A DNA stretch of 8,246 nt from CAYVZU01 sp964455935 (GTDB taxonomy: Bacteria > Fibrobacterota > CAYVZU01), in NCBI GenBank assembly GCA_964455935.1, contig CAYVZU010000152.1:1-8246 (forward strand). Direction: 5' to 3'. The notes under the pieces were generated by a model that made no database searches, was not told the origin of the DNA, and saw only the letters and a list, made by a program, of their open reading frames with translations. This document shows positions 1 to 6,600 of the stretch, one piece after another; the first letter of the stretch is position 1; the number at the start of each line of letters is the position of its first letter. The position numbers were made by a program, and so were the translations under genes.

Positions 1-68
1 GACTCGGATTTCTCTCTGTGGTTTCATGGGAACCTGAGTAGTTACCGTTTTTTTTAATCTTGGTTTGA

Positions 69-103
69 GCTGAGAACAAACAACTGAGAACTGACAACTA
101 TAT
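69..103. repeat. Degenerate 7-base tandem repeat, five units
   Basis: Read in 7-base steps from 69, the sequence gives GCTGAGA, ACAAACA, ACTGAGA, ACTGACA, ACTATAT. The third and fourth units differ at one base. The first differs from the third at one base. The second and fifth are more divergent. The array is 20 bases upstream of the kbl start codon. It may be a decayed heptamer microsatellite. Whether it has any role in expression is unknown. Confidence 0.6.
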
Positions 104-108
104 AAACC

Positions 109-116
109 GGGCGGGG
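109..116 (+). promoter_or_regulatory. Weak G-rich ribosome binding site of kbl
   Basis: GGGCGGGG lies 6 bases before the ATG at 123. The spacing is right for a Shine-Dalgarno element, but the match to AGGAGG is poor. It supports the ATG at 123 mainly by position. Protein alignment with Kbl supports the same start. Confidence 0.4.
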
Positions 117-122
117 CATTTT

Positions 123-1316
123 ATGGCGCAATCACAATCCCTTCATGAACAACTCTCCGAGGCCCTGGATGCCATGCGCCGGGCCGGCACATACAAGGAA
201 TTCCGATTTCTTTCCTCGCCCATGGGACCCGAAGTGGAGGTCGAGGGCCGGGGGCGGGGTCTGATTCTTTCTTCGAACAATTACCTCGATCTGGCCGGCC
301 ATCCCCAAGTGATCGCGGCCGGCCAGCAGGCGCTCTCCCAATATGGGGCCGGCACCGCATCGGTCCGTTTTATTTGCGGCACCTTCGCCTATCATCGCGA
401 CCTCGAGGAGCGGATTGCGCGGCTCCACAAATCCAAGGCCGCCCTTACCTATGTTTCCTGCTGGGCCGCCAATACCGGCGCGATCCCCGCTCTGGCCGCC
501 GAGGGCGACGCCCTGATTAGCGACGAACTCAATCATGCCTCCCTTATTGACGGATGCCGCCTGTCCAAGGCCCGGCGCCTTGTTTACAGGCATTCCGACC
601 TGGCCGACCTCGAAGCCAGGCTCAAAGAGGCCGCCGGCTTCAGGCGAATTTTTGTGATAACCGACGGGGTGTTCAGTATGGAAGGCGACGTGGCCCGGCT
701 GCCCGAAATTCTCGAGATCTCGCATCGTTTTGGCGCCGCGGTGCTGATGGACGATTCACATGGTGTTGGCGTTCTGGGCAAGCATGGCCGGGGCACGGCC
801 GAGCACTTTGGGGTTGAGGGGAAGGTCGACATCATAACCGGAACATTGGGGAAAGCCCTGAGTGGCGCGGCCGGAGGATACGTTGCCGCATCCGGGACCA
901 TGATCGACTATTTATCCCAAGCTTCCCGGACCCAGCTCTTCTCCAACGCTCTTCCCCCCGCGGTGGCTGGGAGCGCGTCCGCCGCGATCGATATCCTGGA
1001 ACGCGAACCCCAGCGCGTTGGCCGGCTGCATGAAATCGCCGGATGCCTGCGGCAGGGCCTAACAAAACTTGGGTTTAAGCCCCTCGAAGGTTCTTCGGCC
1101 ATCATCCCCATTCTGGTCGGCGAGACCTCGTTTGCCATTCGCATGAGCCGCGAACTCTACGACGAAGGCGTTTTTGTGACCGGATTCGGATACCCCGTGG
1201 TCCCCGAAGGAAGAGCGCGCCTTCGCGTGCAGGCCAGCAGCGGGCTCAGTGACTCCCAAATCGAAACAGCCCTTCGCATTTTCGAGCGGGTCGGAAAGCG
1301 GTTGAAACTGATTTAA
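123..1316 (+). CDS. kbl: Glycine C-acetyltransferase (2-amino-3-ketobutyrate CoA ligase)
   Basis: This is a cytoplasmic PLP enzyme of the alpha-oxoamine synthase family (fold type I). In threonine breakdown it converts 2-amino-3-ketobutyrate and CoA into glycine and acetyl-CoA. The 397-residue product has almost exactly the length of E. coli Kbl and aligns with it end to end from memory. Visible landmarks are 'NNYLDLAGHP' (52-61), 'ASVRFICGT' (79-87), 'SDELNHASLIDG' (133-144, with H138 expected to stack on PLP), 'TDGVFSMEGD' (180-189), 'DDSHGVG' (210-216, with D210 and H213) and the PLP lysine K244 in 'TGTLGKALSG'. Also present are 'YPVVPEG' (357-363) and R368 in 'RARLRVQ', the expected substrate-carboxylate arginine. 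'ASVRFICGT' and 'TGFGYPVVP' favour Kbl over BioF, HemA or serine palmitoyltransferase. The usual partner tdh (threonine dehydrogenase) is absent on both sides, so the substrate may come from an unlinked gene. No truncation is seen. Confidence 0.95.
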   Translation: MAQSQSLHEQLSEALDAMRRAGTYKEFRFLSSPMGPEVEVEGRGRGLILSSNNYLDLAGHPQVIAAGQQALSQYGAGTASVRFICGTFAYHRDLEERIARLHKSKAALTYVSCWAANTGAIPALAAEGDALISDELNHASLIDGCRLSKARRLVYRHSDLADLEARLKEAAGFRRIFVITDGVFSMEGDVARLPEILEISHRFGAAVLMDDSHGVGVLGKHGRGTAEHFGVEGKVDIITGTLGKALSGAAGGYVAASGTMIDYLSQASRTQLFSNALPPAVAGSASAAIDILEREPQRVGRLHEIAGCLRQGLTKLGFKPLEGSSAIIPILVGETSFAIRMSRELYDEGVFVTGFGYPVVPEGRARLRVQASSGLSDSQIETALRIFERVGKRLKLI

Positions 1317-1340
1317 CGCGCGCGCAGGGCAGTTTTTTGC

Positions 1341-1541
1341 CGGACTATTGAATGGATTTACGAGATCATGAATGTAAGCAATGCATTGCGCGAATTGATT
1401 GCCGCAAAAAAGGCCGGCAGCGGAAATTCGCGCCCCGCCATTGCCGATGGCATGTCCAGCCTGCGTAAACAGGGGTTGGTCAAAGGCAGGGCAGGGCTCA
1501 CTACTCTCGAAGAAGTTCTTCGGGAAACCGCCAGTCTGTAA
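1341..1541 (+). pseudogene. C-terminal remnant of a GspE/PilB-type secretion/pilus ATPase
   Basis: The reading frame that continues after the kbl stop gives 66 codons to a TAA at 1539-1541 that resemble the last part of type II secretion or type IV pilus assembly ATPases. These hexameric motors sit at the inner membrane. In family members the end reads roughly 'GRTGIYEIM..sd.lRELI', then 'GM.tLR.dGl.Kv..GiTTlEEVLR.T'. Here I read 'RTIEWIYEIMNVSNALRELI', then 'DGMSSLRKQGLVKGRAGLTT' and 'LEEVLRETASL'. The Walker A and B boxes, Asp and His boxes and the tetracysteine metal site are all missing, so it cannot be a working ATPase. An ATG at 1368 would give a 57-residue ORF, but it has no clear ribosome binding site. 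I therefore call it a decayed fragment. The alternative is a small retained protein. The family match is from memory and is strong in the last 30 residues. Confidence 0.72.
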
Positions 1542-1642
1542 TTCGTCTTCAAACGGTTCGCATTTCGGCCCGCACACGTCACGTTAATTTTCGATTCCGA
1601 AGCCGCAGTTCTCATTTCCGCTTGTTCTTATCCTACCTTGAA

Positions 1643-1662
1643 GTGATTATGCTGGAAATCAC
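1643..1662. promoter_or_regulatory. Inverted repeat GTGATT-N8-AATCAC
   Basis: Two perfect 6-base arms (1643-1648 and 1657-1662) are separated by 8 bases, about 85 bases upstream of the GTG start. The geometry suits a dimeric repressor or activator operator. The half-sites resemble no specific consensus with the correct spacing; in particular it is not a CRP/FNR box, because the gap between GTGA and TCAC is 12 rather than 6. Chance occurrence is possible. Confidence 0.25.
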
Positions 1663-1672
1663 CACATTTGTG

Positions 1673-1688
1673 GGCAGGCCTGCCTTTT
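1673..1688 (+). promoter_or_regulatory. 12-base perfect palindrome followed by TTTT
   Basis: GGCAGGCCTGCC (1673-1684) is a perfect palindrome immediately followed by four T. As RNA it could form only a short stem (4 bp with a 4-base loop), so it is a poor intrinsic terminator. As DNA it could be an operator or just a rich restriction-type palindrome. It sits 60 bases before the GTG start, between any upstream promoter and the gene. Confidence 0.25.
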
Positions 1689-1731
1689 GCATGGTGGACA
1701 TCCTCCAGCCCTTCCAACAGATTAGAACCCC

Positions 1732-1738
1732 AAGGAGG
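1732..1738 (+). promoter_or_regulatory. Perfect Shine-Dalgarno site that fixes a GTG start
   Basis: AAGGAGG lies 6 bases upstream of GTG at 1745. This is the strongest ribosome binding site in the window and moves the start of the next gene 123 bases downstream of the longest open frame. The encoded N terminus then becomes a textbook signal peptide. Confidence 0.9.
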
Positions 1739-1744
1739 CCCTCC

Positions 1745-3568
1745 GTGAAACAACATCCCAGATTGCGTGCACTCGTCTTTTCCGGGGCCTTTGCACTGGC
1801 TCTTCTGCAGGGCTCCGCATTCGGTCTGAAGAACGTCTACTACTCTGTTGGCACAAACGTCGCCGACCTGAAGTCAGGCACCCCTGCCATTACCATCGCC
1901 GCAGGAATAGCCACACTCAGCATTCCCCAGCCGGACAACATCGGCGTCGGGGATGCGATCACCTACAACACCTCAGCCAAATGCTATATCACCGGCCGGA
2001 CGAGCGGCACGCAATACCATGTCGTCACCGCAACTGGCGCGGTTCCCGCCAACGCCGCCGGCCCGGTCAATTCCATCAAGCGCGCGTTCCGCTCCCTTTA
2101 CAGCGCTCAGGCGGAGGCCTCCGACGCCACACATCTAAACGGAAAAAACCTATTAATAAGCGACGCGGTTCTTCACTTTGCCTGCTATGGCGACGGTCCG
2201 GACAGCTATGGCGGCGGGCTTTGGAATGAATTGGTCGAATTCAGCGGCTGGACCACGGATGCCAACCGGTACATTCGCCTCTACACGCCGGTCCTTCCCA
2301 CGGAAGTTGGCCGCAGCCAGCGCCACAACGGCCTTTGGAGCGAGAACGCCTACCGCATTGTCTATGGGGCCAAATGGCACGGGGGCATCCACGGCATTGC
2401 CTGCCACCTTCGCATCGAGGGCCTGCAGATTGAAAACACCATGGCCAGGGACCAGGGCGACATCAAGGCAGTCCGCGTAGAAGGGGCCGGGGAATACCAA
2501 ATCAGTTCGTGCCTATTGCGCTCCACGGGCGGCGGAGTTGCCAACAGCAACGATGCGGGCATTGATTTCGACATCGCTTATGGGGCCACGGTCAAGGTCT
2601 GGAATAACATCGTCATGGACTTCGGCACCGGCATCCACTGGCGTTGGGAGAGCAGCTCGATCAATGGCGTCGTCTATGGAAACAGCGTGATCAACTGTCC
2701 TCTGGGTGGCATCACCCTGCTGGGCGAGGCAGTCTACAACAACCTCCACATGAAGAACAATCTTGTGCAGGGCAGCGGCGTCAATTACGACTGCGGCGGT
2801 CTCGAAAGCCACGCCAACAACCTGTCGCAGGATGCCACCTCGCCCAATCCGGGGTTCCGCAACAAAACGGTTCAATTCGCCGGCGGTTATCACTTGGCCG
2901 TGACCGATGTTGCGGCCCGGGACAAGGGCGCAGACCTGTCGGCGGCTGGGCAAATCTATTCCGTGGATATCGACGGCCAGGCGCGCATCAGTCCATGGGA
3001 CATCGGCGCGGACGAAAATCCGTTTGTAACCGGAGATTTCTGGGCGGGGAACGGGGGCGCCATCACAAATACGAACAGCGGATATGTAGGGATCGGGACG
3101 ATGGACCCCAAAGCGAAGCTGGACGTAAATGGCGACGTCATCGTTAACGGGCATTTGAGCGTGCAGGGCGCCGAACTGTTCTACGCCTATTCCTCCGGTG
3201 CGACCGACCTGGTTGCGGGAAACAACCTGGATCTGGAGCTTCTGGCCGGCAGTGGCGGTCTCCGCATCAAGAAAACCGGCGAAGTTGAATCGTACGGCCC
3301 CGTCGTTGCGTCCTCATTTAAAGTGGGCGAATGGACCATCGCCGCCCCGGACTACGTATTTAATAAGGATTACAAACTCATGAGCCTGAAGGAAGTGGAG
3401 CAGTTTATTGCCAAGAACAAGCACCTTCCCGGCGTGCCCAGCGCCGCAGAGATGAAAAAAGATGGCGTGGACCTGGCCAAGATGAACATGGACCTGCTGA
3501 AGAAGGTCGAAGAACTGACGCTTTATGTGATCGAGCTGGAAAAGCGGGTGAAGGGAACGAAAGAGTAG
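1745..3568 (+). CDS. Secreted beta-helix protein with fibre-like C-terminal module
   Basis: The product has 607 residues from the GTG. Residues 1-27 form a signal peptide: basic KQHPRLR, then a hydrophobic core 'ALVFSGAFALALLQ', with cleavage likely after 'SAFG'. Residues of about 28-190 start 'LKNVYYSVGTN' and are a beta-rich lead-in. Residues of about 195-400 have the look of a right-handed parallel beta-helix of the pectate-lyase-like kind ('RIEGLQIENT' at 223, 'VKVWNNIVMD', 'GVVYGNSVINC', 'NNLHMKNNLVQG'), closed by 'WDIGADE' (418-424). A module seen on many fibre-like surface proteins follows: 'GYVGIGTMDPKAKLDVNG' (446-463), W530, 'DYVF..DYKLMSL..VE.FI', 'HLPGVPSAAEM' (560-570), and a terminal heptad-like coiled coil ('NMDLLKKVEELTLYVIELEK'). 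That end suggests oligomerisation, possibly trimeric. No catalytic residues are identifiable, so enzyme activity is not claimed. Only 45 bases and no terminator separate it from the next gene, so co-expression is likely. Its role may be adhesion, polysaccharide binding or an accessory part of a surface structure. Confidence 0.82.
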   Translation: MKQHPRLRALVFSGAFALALLQGSAFGLKNVYYSVGTNVADLKSGTPAITIAAGIATLSIPQPDNIGVGDAITYNTSAKCYITGRTSGTQYHVVTATGAVPANAAGPVNSIKRAFRSLYSAQAEASDATHLNGKNLLISDAVLHFACYGDGPDSYGGGLWNELVEFSGWTTDANRYIRLYTPVLPTEVGRSQRHNGLWSENAYRIVYGAKWHGGIHGIACHLRIEGLQIENTMARDQGDIKAVRVEGAGEYQISSCLLRSTGGGVANSNDAGIDFDIAYGATVKVWNNIVMDFGTGIHWRWESSSINGVVYGNSVINCPLGGITLLGEAVYNNLHMKNNLVQGSGVNYDCGGLESHANNLSQDATSPNPGFRNKTVQFAGGYHLAVTDVAARDKGADLSAAGQIYSVDIDGQARISPWDIGADENPFVTGDFWAGNGGAITNTNSGYVGIGTMDPKAKLDVNGDVIVNGHLSVQGAELFYAYSSGATDLVAGNNLDLELLAGSGGLRIKKTGEVESYGPVVASSFKVGEWTIAAPDYVFNKDYKLMSLKEVEQFIAKNKHLPGVPSAAEMKKDGVDLAKMNMDLLKKVEELTLYVIELEKRVKGTKE

Positions 3569-3601
3569 GAGCGCGGATTACCGCCGTATCACAACACATA
3601 G

Positions 3602-3606
3602 AAAGG
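3602..3606 (+). promoter_or_regulatory. Ribosome binding site of the YD-family gene
   Basis: AAAGG lies 7 bases upstream of the ATG at 3614. An in-frame TAG at 3599-3601 excludes any start further upstream, so the ATG is the first possible start of this frame. Confidence 0.55.
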
Positions 3607-3613
3607 TCATACG

Positions 3614-6600
3614 ATGTATATCCGGCCGATCTTCTGCCTTCTGGCAACACCTGCTGTCGTCTACTGCATCACTTTCGGGCCATCCCAACCCGAATACACC
3701 AAGTTCGATGACATGCAGAATAGGGATTTGGTGGACCTGCCTACCGGGGCGTTTCAGTACAGCATCCCCTTGTTCAGGATCCCCAATTCACCACTGGGTG
3801 AATCCCACGTAGTTGGGCTTACGTACCGCTCGGGGATCAAGAGGGATGAAGAGGCAAGCTGGGTTGGGCTGGGTTGGAACTTAACAGGTGCAGGTCAGAT
3901 TGTAAGAGTCGTGGGCGGCTTTCCCGATGATTTCAACGGGAGCGGTGGCGCAAATTCGCAGGAAAAACGAAGGTACACGGACCGGCTATGCAGTTTCTGG
4001 CCGAGTGATGCCGACCAAAGGGATGGGACTCGCAATTTCAGGTTCAATATCAGCATCTCTGCCTCGCCCAAGGGCGTGGACTTCTCACCGCTTACCACGG
4101 CCGGCCTTTCAATGCAGTCCTGGAAAGTCTACTCCGGTGCCTATGCAGGCTCGCACGGAGGGGCGTATGCGATCGGCTTCGGCCCACTGTCCTGGGGTGA
4201 CTCCTGGCAGTACATTAAGTACGAACTTGGCCGAAAGCTGTTCGGGTTTCTTTGGCTCCATGAGGCGCCATATTCATCTTTGCGGCAAGATTCGCCGGAG
4301 GCCGTGGAGTATGGTGCTTCGGAGGACTACAACCTGCCAATCGGGATTTCTGGTGGCGGGGCACTGTCGATCCCAACATTCATGCCCTATCAGGAAAAGG
4401 ACAACTACGCTGTTTTTGCGCCGGGCCTGGCGGGAAATTTCATGCCGTTTCGTGAATCATACGGCGACTACGTCCAACTCTTCAAGATTGTACCGGGTGC
4501 ATTCGACAGGGGCGCTGGTTCGGACCCGGATGCCTATCGGCTTTGTGACCGTTTTGGAGACGATGCCTACTTCCGGTTCGTGAGCGATGACGGCGGCGCA
4601 GAAATCGTTCCCCGGGCAAATACCGGGAACAGCTCCTTCCCGGCCGGACTGCTGCCCAGTGTGCCGCCGTACCTCGCATTTGACGGCGGCCTTCTCGACA
4701 ATCCCCGGCCACCCGAGGAACCAACACCCAAAAGCGAGACCGGTCAAACCACAAGGGCATCGTCCAGAATCATAGAGCCAGTATATGCCGCCGATAAGCT
4801 GCTCTCCGGCTTTGTGGTGACCAAGGAAGATGGTTTCAAGTACTTCTTCACAAAGGCCGCTTATGTCAATGAACATTACTTCTTTGGCTGTCCGACACGA
4901 AAACCTTTCATACCGGCAGGCAGCAGTCTTGAAAACGTAAGCCCCTGGACGTCGCGCCTGCTGTCACGCTATCCATATGCCTTTCTTTTGCAGAAGATCA
5001 CCTCGCCCGAAGGGCTGGAATGCGAGTTCCGCTACGAGCTGGCGGCGGGCCACTACACCTGGAGAAAGCCCTGGAACAACCTCGAGTCCGTGCCGGTTCG
5101 GAAAGAGCTTGGTGGAAGGAAAGACGGCTTTCAGTTTGAGGCGGGCGACAAGGAACTCTACTATCTGAATTCGATCATTACGTCCAGCCACATCGTCTTC
5201 TTCAGGAATTCCGCAAGGCAAGATGCGGCGGAAAGGCCGGGCAACTGGGACGATATAGTGGGACTCAAGGATCTAGTGGCCGCGCCAATAACCGCCGCCA
5301 ACCAGAAGGCAAGAAAACTGGATGCGGTTTACCTGGTTCGAAAGGAACATTGGACTGATTCCGATGGGGATGGGTTGGTGCAGTCCTCCGAGATTAGCGA
5401 GTACCAGAAGCGGTTTGATCTGACATACAACTACGGTCTCTGTCAAAACACTCCAAACAGCTCCTCAGGGAAATTAACGCTTCTTTCGGTCAGGGAAATC
5501 GGAAAGAACGGGCAAGGTGCGAAGCCCTCGTTCAGGTTCGGCTATGTGAATTCCACCTTAAAGGGCTATCCATATGACAGACTCCTCTACACCGGGAATG
5601 AGTGGAATGATCTTCCCGCCGAGGACGATGATTACGAGTACGAACCGTGGGACCGCTGGGGGTATCTGACGTCGAGTGGGGTGGTCTCGCCCTGGTACCC
5701 GCAGACCGGGCCGCATCGCGCGCCGTTTATCGGCGATCTTCCCAAATACAGCCGTGCCTATTTTCATCAATCCGATCCCGACTATTGCAGCGCATGGAGT
5801 CTGAATTCCATTCGTAATCCACTTTCCGGGGTGATCAGGGTGGCCTATGAGAGCAACTCCTACTCCTCTGTCCAGGACCAGGCTTTGCTTGTGACCAACA
5901 GGATCGTAAAAGGGATCGCGAACGGCGAGGAATACGATGCTACAATTCCAGGCAACTCGATTCTGATGATTGCCGAAGATCAGAAGAAGCAAGAGGTCGT
6001 GACCGCCGGGGGAACCTTTGATGGCTTTCATACGTATGAGTTGAAGGCCATTCTGGCCCAGGTTCCGTCCTGGCGCGCCCTCTACGCCATTGGCCGCTAC
6101 AATGACCACAGGACGTTCTCCAACGTCAAATTGCGGTTCGTGCTGTCCGGGCATAGCAGTACGCAAGACCAATGGCTGACAATTTGGGAATCGGCCCCGG
6201 AAGGGAGCGAAATCGGCTCCTTTCAATCATACGCGGCCATGACAACACCCTTCGATAGGGCCCAGTACGACGATTATCGGTTCATTGTCACCTACAAATC
6301 CACGAACAGTGTCTTTGACGGCGAGATGAGCCAGTCCGATTTCCAGCTTTACGCCCTGACGGACGATGCAACGTTTGCCAAGATTGGCGGCGGGCCGAGG
6401 GTGAAGAGCCTGACCTTCAGCGACAACATGGGGAACAGCATTGTGGACCGATATTTCTACGACCGGACAGGCGATGGCACGGGTGCGTCCACGGGGACGG
6501 TGGCGTTGGAGCCGCCGCCCTACACCGAGGCGGACTATGACGACCGTGCAATGGCTGACTACCTGTTCCCGGAGTACAGAAAGATCTGTGCAAACAGCGA

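Larger units (their letters stand above)
1..122. other. Non-coding region upstream of kbl
   Basis: No gene is visible. The three forward frames stay open for at most about 18 codons from the window edge, so a few codons of an upstream gene's tail cannot be excluded, but nothing is recognisable. The stretch contains a T8 tract (48-55), a weak 6-bp hairpin (20-25 with 29-34, loop of 3) and the heptamer repeat listed separately. No convincing -35/-10 pair was found. The hairpin is 13 bases away from the T tract, so it is not a classical intrinsic terminator. Confidence 0.6.
1542..1744 (+). other. Leader region of the surface-protein module
   Basis: There is no gene here. The frame of the next protein is open back to a TTG at 1622, but the 41 extra residues (1622-1744) are not signal-like. 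The strong ribosome binding site and signal peptide place the true start at 1745. Two dyads are visible (1643-1662 and 1673-1684) and are listed separately. I could not assign a convincing sigma-70 promoter. A TTGAAG at 1638 has no acceptable -10 at 16-18 bases. A promoter for the downstream genes is nevertheless expected in this stretch. Confidence 0.55.

Noticed and set aside
20..55. Possible intrinsic terminator of an upstream gene (hairpin 20-34, T8 at 48-55)
   Set aside because: The stem is only 6 bp with a G-T pair and a 3-base loop, and 13 bases separate it from the T tract.
99..106. TATATA/TATAAA as a -10 box for kbl
   Set aside because: There is no -35 at 16-18 bases. The implied start would leave a leader of about 10 bases with the ribosome binding site at its 5' end.
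132..725. 197-codon open frame on the minus strand opposite kbl
   Set aside because: It lies fully inside kbl, whose product is a clear family member. The open antisense frame follows from the GC-rich third positions. Its translation has no recognisable domain.
1328..1341. GGCA-N6-TGCC hairpin after kbl as a terminator
   Set aside because: The T run lies in the loop rather than after the stem, the stem is only 4 bp, and the stretch lies at the start of the GspE/PilB-like remnant.
2513..3154. 213-codon minus-strand frame opposite the beta-helix gene
   Set aside because: Shadow of a signal-peptide-bearing gene with clear motifs in the plus frame. No ribosome binding site or domain was seen.
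3659..3670. Lipoprotein signal in the YD-family protein (Cys18)
   Set aside because: The residues before the cysteine (V-V-Y) do not fit a lipobox, which needs a small residue at -1. A plain signal peptide is more likely.
3927..4583. 218-codon plus-strand frame overlapping the YD-family gene
   Set aside because: It is in another frame of a continuous 1544-codon coding region. The translation is arginine/serine-rich low-information sequence typical of a shifted frame.
5558..6226. 222-codon minus-strand frame opposite the YD-family gene
   Set aside because: Antisense shadow. The plus frame carries the family motifs 'GVIRVAYESNSYSS' in the same stretch.
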